A stretch of DNA of 64,000 nt, from NCBI RefSeq assembly GCF_012163145.1, contig NZ_JAAVTX010000004.1:372001-436000 (forward strand), given 5' to 3'. The stretch comes from Falsiroseomonas frigidaquae (GTDB lineage: Bacteria; Pseudomonadota; Alphaproteobacteria; Acetobacterales; Acetobacteraceae). Under the pieces are notes generated by a model that saw only the letters and a program-made list of their open reading frames with translations, had not been told where the DNA came from and searched no databases. Positions within the stretch are counted from its first letter, which is position 1. Every line of letters starts with the position of its first letter. A program made the position numbers and the translations under genes. Below are positions 1 through 6,911 of this stretch, in pieces.

Positions 1-765
1 GAGATCGATGCGGTGTTCAGCATCGACGCGCTGCTGCATGTCGATCTACAATACCTGGTGGCCTATTGGCTGAACGCCGCGCTGCTGCTGCGCCCGGGCG
101 GCTGGCTGGTGTTCGGCGTGGCCGATGCGACGACGGAAGGCGGCTTCGCCCGGCTGATGGCGGATCTGCCGCAGGGCTACGCGAATCCCGGCCAGGCCAG
201 CGACAGGCTGGAGTTCCTCAGCTTCGGCCTGGTCCGCCCGCTGCTGGAGCGCTTCGGCTTCGAGGTGACCTATGCCGGCCACGGCGCCTGGACCCAGGCT
301 GCCGGGCAGGCCGGAGCGCTGGCCGATTCCGGCAGCCGCGACCTGCATGTGGTGGCGCAGCTCGTGCGGCCGGAGGCGGCGGAGGCACTGCGCGGCCACC
401 TCTCGACCGGCCTCGCCGCCCCGCGCTTTGCCGCGCCGGAGGAGGACCGCGACGCCGGCCTGGCCCCGCCGGCGGAGCCCGAGGACGAGCCGCTGGCGGA
501 GGACAGCGTGGAACTGGCGCGCGTGCTCGGCCAGGCCATCTGGCGCCAGATGCGGCTGCACGCCTCCGCCGGCCACCAGCAAGGCGGCCCGGCTCGTGAG
601 GGCGGGGGGCGGGAGGGATGGGCGGAAAACCGGCGCGACTTCCAGCGGATCGGCCAGTTCGTGCTGCGCGACCTTGCCGAGACGGGGATTACCCTGCACA
701 AATCCGCCATCCGGTCCAAGGCGTTACCGGCCGCCCCGGGGGCATTGCCGCCCGAAGGTGCATGA
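1..765 (+). CDS. SAM-dependent methyltransferase, C-terminal part (cut by window edge)
   Basis: The frame is open from base 1, so the start lies outside the window. The visible protein opens with a class I methyltransferase signature: an acidic turn leading to FSIDALLHVD, a helix, then LRPGGWLVFGV, which matches motifs IV-VI of SAM-dependent methyltransferases. The SAM-binding glycine loop would be upstream and is not seen. The C-terminal 100 residues are acidic, Ala/Pro-rich and probably disordered. The next gene starts 36 bases downstream on the same strand, so it may belong to the DUF1796/acyl-AMP ligase operon that follows. The substrate cannot be told from the sequence. Confidence 0.75.
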   Translation, partial: EIDAVFSIDALLHVDLQYLVAYWLNAALLLRPGGWLVFGVADATTEGGFARLMADLPQGYANPGQASDRLEFLSFGLVRPLLERFGFEVTYAGHGAWTQAAGQAGALADSGSRDLHVVAQLVRPEAAEALRGHLSTGLAAPRFAAPEEDRDAGLAPPAEPEDEPLAEDSVELARVLGQAIWRQMRLHASAGHQQGGPAREGGGREGWAENRRDFQRIGQFVLRDLAETGITLHKSAIRSKALPAAPGALPPEGA

Positions 766-801
766 AACAGGCGGCGGAGCGCGGGCGCCTCGCCAGGACA
801 C

Positions 802-1917
802 ATGGCAGGCATGAGCACTCCCGACGCCTCCTCCCTGCGCCACGCGGCGCGGCTTCGCGAAGCCGGCGACCTGCCGGCCGCCGTGCAGGCGCTGGACGGC
901 ATCGATGCCGCGACGGACCCGCAGGCCGGCTTCGTACAGCTCCGCTACCTGTTCGAGTTGCAGGACTATGCCGGCCTGCAGCAGGTGACGCGCCGGCAGC
1001 TTGCCACGCTGTCCGGCGGTGTGCCGCGCGATGCCGTGCAATGGCTCGCCACGCTGCTGCGCTTCGCCGAACGCTGCTGCCTGCCGCCGGTGGAGATCGC
1101 CGCGGCGCTGGATGCTACCCGCCTCGCCGCCCTGGCGGAGCCGGAACTGCTGCTGGCTTGGCGCGCCGTGCGCCGCCGGCAGAATTACCGGGAGGCGCTG
1201 CCCGGGCGTTTCAGCGGCGGCGTCTCGCTGATCTCGCTCGGCACCAACTGCCTGCCCTGGCACCTGCCCGGCCGCTGGGGGCTGCGGCGGATGGCGGATT
1301 TCACCGCGCTGTTCGGTCCCTTCTCGCTCGCCGGGCACAGCATCCCCGGCATGGTCGCGGCGCTGGAGGATGATTTCGCCAGCTACTGCACGCCGGAGAC
1401 GACGCGCATCGTCACCACCCCGCGCGGCCACGCCCTGGCGATGCGGAAGGACCGCGGCGCGCATTGGAACCACAATCGCGGCCCCTATTGGCTGGGCCAG
1501 GATTCCGCGCCGCTGCGCGCCAACCTGGCCGGCAAGGTGGATCTGTTCCGTGCCGCCTGCCGCCGGCCGGATGCGGTGTTCCTGCTGGCCGGCTGCCAGG
1601 TGGAATATCCCGAGGAACCGCTCGATTTCCTGCCGCGCCTCGATGCGGCGCTGGCGCGCTTCACCGGCCGGACCGGCAACCGCATCCACATCACCAACCA
1701 GACCGCCCGGCGGCGGGAGGCTGCAAGCCACCGGGTGGATGAGAGCACCACCTTCGCCTACTGCCCCTTCCCGGGCGCCGAATATGTCTGGCACGACGAT
1801 GCCGCCGCCGACAGCCCGGCGGGGCAGGAGTTCGAGCGGACCTACATGCTGGCGCTGATCCGCAGCCTGCTGCGCTGGCGCGTGCTGCAGCGCATGGCGG
1901 TCCCGGCTGAAGCATGA
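802..1917 (+). CDS. DUF1796 putative papain-like cysteine peptidase, copy 1
   Basis: A 371-residue protein whose second half carries the DUF1796 pattern. SLGTNCLPW holds the presumed nucleophilic Cys near residue 148, and a WNHNRGP motif with a candidate His follows about 90 residues later. The N-terminal 130 residues are helical and repeat-like. The family is annotated as papain-like cysteine peptidases on fold grounds and often lies in polysaccharide or surface-modification clusters; no activity is established. The gene overlaps the next by 4 bases (ATGA) and the next is a paralogue of the same architecture, so the pair arose by tandem duplication. A start at 811 is also possible. No signal peptide is seen. 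Confidence 0.7.
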   Translation: MAGMSTPDASSLRHAARLREAGDLPAAVQALDGIDAATDPQAGFVQLRYLFELQDYAGLQQVTRRQLATLSGGVPRDAVQWLATLLRFAERCCLPPVEIAAALDATRLAALAEPELLLAWRAVRRRQNYREALPGRFSGGVSLISLGTNCLPWHLPGRWGLRRMADFTALFGPFSLAGHSIPGMVAALEDDFASYCTPETTRIVTTPRGHALAMRKDRGAHWNHNRGPYWLGQDSAPLRANLAGKVDLFRAACRRPDAVFLLAGCQVEYPEEPLDFLPRLDAALARFTGRTGNRIHITNQTARRREAASHRVDESTTFAYCPFPGAEYVWHDDAAADSPAGQEFERTYMLALIRSLLRWRVLQRMAVPAEA

Positions 1918-2942
1918 TGGCTGCAACATCAGCGCCGCCCACGACGCTGGATATCGACCTGGCGCAGGAGGCACCGCTCGGCGCCCGGCTGCGGCGGCTG
2001 TTCCATTCCGAGGATCATGCCGCCTTCCAATCCCTGCTGCGCCTCGCCATCACGCATCTGGGCGAGATACCGGACCCGTCCCTGCCGCACCTGCTGTTCC
2101 TGCTGCGCTTCGGCGAACGCGCCTGCCTGGAGCCGGCGCTGCTGCAAACGCTGCTCGATGGCCTGCGCGATCGGGCGGAGGCCGATGCAGGGCTGCGCCC
2201 GGTCTGGCAGGCGGTGGCGCGGCGGCAGGCCTTCCGCCTGCGGCAGCGGGCGCGCCGCCAGGGCCCGCTGACCCTGGTCTCGCTCGGGCTGCATTGCCTG
2301 CCCTGGACCCTGGTGAACCGCTGGGGTTTCCGCGACGCGCCGCAATTCGCCGTGCTGCAGAACCCCTTCTGCATGGCGCTGCACAAGGCCGATACGGTGG
2401 TGCGGGCCATCGCCAATGATTTCGTGGGCTATGCCGAGCCGGCGCTGATGCGGGAGACGACGACACCGCAGGGCCAGCGCATCGCCATGCGCCAGGATGG
2501 CGGCGCGGTGTGGAACCACAATCGTGGCCCCGCCTGGCTTGATGAGGATTACGCCGGCCTGCGCCGCTCGCTCGCCACCCGCGCGGAGGCCTTCCGGCAA
2601 TCCTGCCGGGCGGAGGGCTTGGTCTTCCTGATGGGCGACAGCCGCGTGGATGTCCCCCCCAAGGAGCCGATCCCCTTCCTCGCCCCGCTGCGCCAGGCGC
2701 TGGCGCGCGCCACGGGCCAGCCGGATTGCCGCCTGATCCTGACCAGCCAGCCCCGCCGTGGCGGCGAGCGCGGCCTGGCCTGGCTGGAGGACGGCACGGC
2801 GCTGGTCGCCGCCCCCTATCCGCATCAGCGCTACACCTGGGCCAATGACGACGAGGCCGATAGCGCGGAGGGTCTCGATTTTGAACAGGCCTATGCCGAG
2901 GCGCTGCTGGCCTGCCTGACCCGCTGGGGGATGGCCGCATGA
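1914..2942 (+). CDS. DUF1796 putative papain-like cysteine peptidase, copy 2
   Basis: A 342-residue paralogue of the preceding gene. The core SLGLHCLPW, the WNHNRGPAWL block and a Tyr/Trp-Asn-Asp-Asp stretch near the C-terminus align directly with copy 1 (SLGTNCLPW, WNHNRGPYWL, VWHDD). The presumed catalytic Cys and the His are kept in both copies, so neither looks degenerate at those positions. Both ends use ATGA overlaps, so it should be translationally coupled to copy 1 and to the acyl-AMP ligase. The arrangement suggests the two proteins act together or on related substrates in one pathway; this is inference. Confidence 0.7.
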   Translation: MMAATSAPPTTLDIDLAQEAPLGARLRRLFHSEDHAAFQSLLRLAITHLGEIPDPSLPHLLFLLRFGERACLEPALLQTLLDGLRDRAEADAGLRPVWQAVARRQAFRLRQRARRQGPLTLVSLGLHCLPWTLVNRWGFRDAPQFAVLQNPFCMALHKADTVVRAIANDFVGYAEPALMRETTTPQGQRIAMRQDGGAVWNHNRGPAWLDEDYAGLRRSLATRAEAFRQSCRAEGLVFLMGDSRVDVPPKEPIPFLAPLRQALARATGQPDCRLILTSQPRRGGERGLAWLEDGTALVAAPYPHQRYTWANDDEADSAEGLDFEQAYAEALLACLTRWGMAA

Positions 2943-4588
2943 CCGCGCTATTGCCGCGTGAGCTGCTGGACCGGGTGGTGTTGCGCCACTGGCGCCAGGG
3001 GCAGTGCGAGGCGCTGACCGGCCGCGACTTCTGGCAGCGTGTCACCGCCCGCGCCGAATGGGTGGAGGCGAATACCCCGCCCGGCGGGCTGGTGCTGGTG
3101 ATCGGCGCCACCGGGGGCGAGGCGATGGCGCTGTTCCTCGGCATCGCCGCCGCCGGACGGCTCGGCGCCTTCTTCCCGCCGGCCTCCCCCTTGCAGGACC
3201 AGCGGCACTTCTTCGACCAGCAGCGCGCGGCGCTGGCCGCCATCGCCCCGGATGCGATCTGCGTGCTGGAGGATGCGGCGGCGGAGACGCTGCGCCGCAT
3301 CGCCCCGGACCTCGCGCGGGTGGTGCGCCTCGCGCCTTCCAGCGCGACCGGCGACAGCGTGGCGGCGATGGATGTGCTGCGGGCGCGGCTCGCTTCCGAT
3401 GCGCCACTGTTCGTGCAGCATTCCTCCGGCACCACTGGCATCAAAAAGGCAGTCGCGATCAGCGGGCGGATGCTGGCCGGGCAGTTTGGTGCCTATTGGC
3501 CGGGGCTGCGAGCGGAGCTGGGGGTGGATCGGCTCTCCGTCGCCTCCTGGCTGCCGCTGTATCACGACATGGGGCTGATCGCGGGCTTCCTGCTGCCGAT
3601 GCTGGGGGGCGACTGCGTCTCCATCCTCGACCCCTTCGAGTGGATCGGCGCGCCGGGGCGGTTCCTGGAGATGATCGAGGCTGATGGCTGCGACATCGCC
3701 TGGATGCCCAACTTCGCCTTCCGCCACTTCACCCGGCTGAAGCGCGCCCTGAAGCCGGCGCGGCTGGACACGATGCGGTTGTGGATCGACTGTTCCGAGC
3801 CCTGCCGCATGGTAGATGCCCAGGGCTTCGAGGCCGCCTTCGCCGATTGGGGCGTGCGGCCGCGTTCCGTCGTCGGCTGCTACGCCATGGCGGAGACCGT
3901 CTTCGCCGTCAGCCAGGGCCGCCCGGCCACGCGCATCGGCCTCGCCGTGCCGCCGGATGTCGCACCGGGCCAGGCGGTGCCGGAGGATTGGCTGGCGGAG
4001 GCGGCGCCGCCAGGCCGCAAGCTGGTGCTGTCCTCCGGCCACATGCTGCCCGGCGTCAGCCTGGCGGTGTTCGATGGCGACCGCGAATTGCCGGAAGGCC
4101 ATTACGGCGAGATCGGCCTCAGCGCGCCCTTCCTGTTCGGCGGCTATCGCGGATTTTCGGCGGCGGCGGCGGAGGGTGTGTTCCGCACCGGCGACCTCGG
4201 CGTGATGCTGCGCGGCCAGGTCTTCGTCTTCGGCCGGCTGAAGGAGATCATCATCGTCAACGGCAAGAACCTGTTCGCCGGCGATGTGGAGGCGGCGCTG
4301 GCCGCCATTCCCGGCCTGCGCCCCGGCCGCGCCGTCGCCTTCGGCATCGAGAGCGACCAGACCGGCAGCGAGGAGCTGGTGCTGGTGGCCGAACAGGACG
4401 AGGCCGCCGGCATCACCGCCGCCGAAAGCCGCGCCGCGATCAGCCGCCTGGTCACCGAAAGCTTCCTGGTGAAGCCGCGCGACGTGCGGATCGTCGCCGA
4501 TCGCTGGCTGGTGAAGAGCACCAGCGGCAAGATCAGCCGCGAGGCGAATCGCCGCCGCTACCTCGAAACCTTCCGCACCTCGGAGTGA
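2939..4588 (+). CDS. AMP-dependent acyl/aryl ligase (fatty acyl-AMP ligase-like)
   Basis: A 549-residue adenylate-forming enzyme. The P-loop-like A3 motif reads SSGTTGIKKAV near residue 162. The later motifs are GVFRTGDLG, GRLKEIIIVNGKN and a C-terminal SGKIS containing the catalytic Lys of the mobile subdomain. It should convert a carboxylic acid plus ATP into an acyl adenylate. Because an 80-residue carrier protein follows after only 5 bases, the likely acceptor is the carrier phosphopantetheine thiol rather than free CoA. It overlaps DUF1796 copy 2 by 4 bases. Length suits fatty acyl-AMP ligases or stand-alone adenylation domains. Substrate unknown. Confidence 0.8.
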   Translation: MTALLPRELLDRVVLRHWRQGQCEALTGRDFWQRVTARAEWVEANTPPGGLVLVIGATGGEAMALFLGIAAAGRLGAFFPPASPLQDQRHFFDQQRAALAAIAPDAICVLEDAAAETLRRIAPDLARVVRLAPSSATGDSVAAMDVLRARLASDAPLFVQHSSGTTGIKKAVAISGRMLAGQFGAYWPGLRAELGVDRLSVASWLPLYHDMGLIAGFLLPMLGGDCVSILDPFEWIGAPGRFLEMIEADGCDIAWMPNFAFRHFTRLKRALKPARLDTMRLWIDCSEPCRMVDAQGFEAAFADWGVRPRSVVGCYAMAETVFAVSQGRPATRIGLAVPPDVAPGQAVPEDWLAEAAPPGRKLVLSSGHMLPGVSLAVFDGDRELPEGHYGEIGLSAPFLFGGYRGFSAAAAEGVFRTGDLGVMLRGQVFVFGRLKEIIIVNGKNLFAGDVEAALAAIPGLRPGRAVAFGIESDQTGSEELVLVAEQDEAAGITAAESRAAISRLVTESFLVKPRDVRIVADRWLVKSTSGKISREANRRRYLETFRTSE

Positions 4589-4593
4589 CCCCC

Positions 4594-4836
4594 ATGCCCG
4601 CCTTCACCCTGGCCGACCTGCAGGCCATCGCGCGCGAGGTCATCGGCGACCGCGAGATCGAGCTTGCGCCGGAGATGGAGGCCGCCGACGTGCCGGGCTG
4701 GGACAGCCTGAACCACACGCTGATCAGCGTGGAGATCGAAAGCCGCACCGGCGCCGCGGTGGATGCGCAGCAACTGGCGGCCTGCCCGAATTTCGGGGCG
4801 CTGGTGGCGTTCGTGGCGGCGCAGCTGCCGGGTTGA
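4594..4836 (+). CDS. Acyl carrier protein
   Basis: An 80-residue acidic protein with the carrier-protein signature GWDSLNH. Ser38 is the expected 4'-phosphopantetheine attachment site, followed by a helix (LISVEIE) and a C-terminal Phe/Leu-rich helix. It starts 5 bases after the acyl-AMP ligase stop, so it is very likely its partner. It is not the housekeeping AcpP, which has a DSLDTVE-type helix II, but a specialised carrier of the kind found in secondary-metabolite or surface-modification operons. It is the last gene of the operon; a 90-base gap follows. Confidence 0.85.
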   Translation: MPAFTLADLQAIAREVIGDREIELAPEMEAADVPGWDSLNHTLISVEIESRTGAAVDAQQLAACPNFGALVAFVAAQLPG

Positions 4837-4926
4837 ACGGCCGGTTGAACGGCATGTCATCGGGCGGCGGGTCGACAAGCGCCTGACGCGCCCCAACCTC
4901 CCGCGCATCCTGGCGAGGGACATGAC

Positions 4927-5331
4927 ATGGCATTCACGAAGATCGGCCCCGTTGCGAAAATCCGACGGCGCGGCGCGCTCGGCCTGCTGGGCACGATGGC
5001 CGCCACGGGCGGCGCGCTCGCGCATCATGGCTGGTCCTGGGCGGAAGGTGACCAGGGCACGCTGACCGGCACGGTGCGGGAGGTCTATGTCGGCCCGCCG
5101 CACCCGACCCTGCGGGTGGAGGCCGATGGCCAGATGTGGACGGTGGAACTCGGCAATCCGCGGCAGACCGAACGCGCCGGCTTCCGGCAGGATTCGCTGC
5201 GGCCGGGGCAGGAGATCACGGCGCTGGGCAACCGGTCCCGCGACAGTTCCGAACGGCGGATGAAGGCGGTGCGCGTGACCGTCGGCGAGCGGCGCTTCGA
5301 CTTCTACCCCGAGCGCATCCAGGGCGGCTGA
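4927..5331 (+). CDS. DUF6152 family periplasmic protein
   Basis: A 134-residue protein with a basic N-terminus (KIRRR), a hydrophobic Ala/Gly segment and a probable export-signal end just before AHHGWSW. The mature part is a small beta-rich domain of the DUF6152 type (LTGTVREVYVGPPHPTL, then DGQMWTVELGNP). The paired His after the cleavage region is typical of this family. A GAGGGA ribosome-binding site lies just upstream of ATG 4927. The next gene, a DUF6644 membrane protein, begins 6 bases after the stop, and the two families recur together, so they may form a membrane-periplasm pair. Function unknown. Confidence 0.65.
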   Translation: MAFTKIGPVAKIRRRGALGLLGTMAATGGALAHHGWSWAEGDQGTLTGTVREVYVGPPHPTLRVEADGQMWTVELGNPRQTERAGFRQDSLRPGQEITALGNRSRDSSERRMKAVRVTVGERRFDFYPERIQGG

Positions 5332-5337
5332 CGGCGC

Positions 5338-5805
5338 TTGCTGGACCTGATCGCGGACTCCGCCCCCGCGGCGGCGCTGCGCGGGTCTGTCACGCTGTAT
5401 CTGCTGGTGAATGCGGCGCATGTGCTGGGCATCGGGCTGCTGGTCGGCGCGATCGTCACGCTCGACCTGCGGCTGCTGGGCGCCTTCCGCAACGCGGCGC
5501 TGGCGCATCTGGCGCCGCCGCTGGTCCGCGTCGCGGCCAGCGGGCTGGGGCTGGCGGCGCTGACCGGGCTGGCCTTGTTCAGCACGCGGCCGGCGACCTA
5601 TCTGGAGAACCCGGCCTTCCTGGCGAAGCTGGCGCTGCTGGCGCTGGCCCTGCTGAACCTGGCGCTGCTGCATGCCGGGCGGCCCTGGCCTGCGGCGCTG
5701 GCGGGCGGGGTCGTGACGGGGCGGCTGCGGCTGGCGGCCGGGGTGTCGCTGGCCGCCTGGATCGGCGCGCTGCTGGCGGGACGCTGGATCGGTTTCCTGC
5801 AATAA
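5338..5805 (+). CDS. DUF6644-type integral membrane protein
   Basis: A 155-residue, very hydrophobic protein with about four membrane segments: around residues 18-40, 60-80, 88-108 and 130-150. It resembles DUF6644 membrane proteins. The start is TTG at 5338, the first usable start after the in-frame stop of the DUF6152 gene; no ATG or GTG fits. No catalytic motif is visible. Its near contact with the DUF6152 gene suggests a common transcript. Function unknown. Confidence 0.6.
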   Translation: MLDLIADSAPAAALRGSVTLYLLVNAAHVLGIGLLVGAIVTLDLRLLGAFRNAALAHLAPPLVRVAASGLGLAALTGLALFSTRPATYLENPAFLAKLALLALALLNLALLHAGRPWPAALAGGVVTGRLRLAAGVSLAAWIGALLAGRWIGFLQ

Positions 5806-5830
5806 CCGCCGCCTCAGGCGGAGAATCGGG

Positions 5831-6373
5831 ATGCAGGGTCGTGTTGTGGCGGTGGCGGCTTCGCCTGGGCATGAATTCTCCAAGCCGGCGCAGCCGCGCA
5901 TCACGCTGCTGGCCGGACTTGGCGTGCAGGGCGATGCGCATTGCGGGGAACTGGTCAAACACCGGTCGCGCGTGAAGGCGAACCCGAACCAGCCCAACCT
6001 TCGCCAGCTGCACCTGATCCCGGCCGAGCGGCTGGAACTGCTGCGCGCCCAGGGCTTCGACGTGACGCCGGGCGCGCTGGGGGAGAATGTGACGACGGAG
6101 GGGGTGGACCTGTTCGCCCTGCCGCGCGGCACCCGCCTGCAACTGGGGGCGACCGCGGTGGTCGAGGTGACCGGGCTGCGGAACCCCTGCTACCAGCTCG
6201 ACGATTTCCAGAAGGGGCTGATGAAGGCGACGCTGGAACGCGCGCCGGACGGCGCGCTGCTGCTGCGGGCCGGGATCATGGCGGTGGTGATCGAGGGCGG
6301 CGAATTGGCGCCGGGCGATGCGCTGCGGGTGGAATTGCCGGCGGAGCCGCATCAGGCGCTGGAACGGGTATGA
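5831..6373 (+). CDS. MOSC domain-containing protein
   Basis: A 180-residue protein consisting of one MOSC (molybdenum cofactor sulfurase C-terminal) domain. Seen: an early GVQGDAH turn, LHLIPAERLE, GALGENVTTEG, and GLRNPCYQLDDF with the conserved Cys120. MOSC proteins bind molybdenum cofactor, and some, such as YiiM, reduce N-hydroxylated bases. Which role applies here cannot be read from sequence. It overlaps the following P-loop kinase by 4 bases (ATGA), so the two are co-translated. Confidence 0.8.
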   Translation: MQGRVVAVAASPGHEFSKPAQPRITLLAGLGVQGDAHCGELVKHRSRVKANPNQPNLRQLHLIPAERLELLRAQGFDVTPGALGENVTTEGVDLFALPRGTRLQLGATAVVEVTGLRNPCYQLDDFQKGLMKATLERAPDGALLLRAGIMAVVIEGGELAPGDALRVELPAEPHQALERV

Positions 6374-6867
6374 GCCGGCTGCTCGCTTTCGCGGGCCTTC
6401 CGGGCACCGGCAAATCCACGCTGTCCCGCGCGCTGGCGCAGGCGCTGGGCGCCACCTGGATCCGCATCGATCATATCGAACAGGCGTTGCGCGAGGGCGG
6501 CATCGCCGATGTCGGTCCTGCCGGCTACCTGGCCGGCTATGCAGTGGCGCGGGCGAACCTGTCGCTCGGCCTGTCGGTGGTCGCGGACAGCGTCAACCCG
6601 CTGCGGATCACCCGCGACGCTTGGCGCGACGCCGCCCAGGCGGCGGGCGCGGAGCTTATCGAGGTCGAAATCGTCTGTTCCGATCCCATCGAGCATCGCC
6701 GCCGCGTCGAAACCCGCACCATCGATGTCCCCGGCCTTGTGCCACCGGATTGGGATGCGGTGCTGCGGCGGGAGTATGAAAGCTGGCACCGGCCGCGGCT
6801 GGTGATCGACACGGCCGGGCGCAGCCTGGATGCCTGCCTGTCCGAGCTGCGCGCGGCGCTGGGCTGA
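6370..6867 (+). CDS. Small AAA-type P-loop kinase/ATPase
   Basis: A 165-residue protein with a Walker A motif GLPGTGKST at residues 9-17, an RIDHIEQ segment typical of small zeta-toxin/adenylylsulfate-kinase-like kinases, and an Arg-rich lid region (EHRRRVETR). This layout fits a small metabolite or nucleotide kinase; the substrate is unknown. Start ATG 6370 overlaps the MOSC stop. The gene ends 44 bases before the Lhr-type helicase, so it could be co-transcribed with the repair pair. Confidence 0.65.
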   Translation: MSRLLAFAGLPGTGKSTLSRALAQALGATWIRIDHIEQALREGGIADVGPAGYLAGYAVARANLSLGLSVVADSVNPLRITRDAWRDAAQAAGAELIEVEIVCSDPIEHRRRVETRTIDVPGLVPPDWDAVLRREYESWHRPRLVIDTAGRSLDACLSELRAALG

Positions 6868-6911
6868 GACCCCTTCCCCTTTCGCCGAACCGCCAGCATA
6901 TTCCCCGCCGA

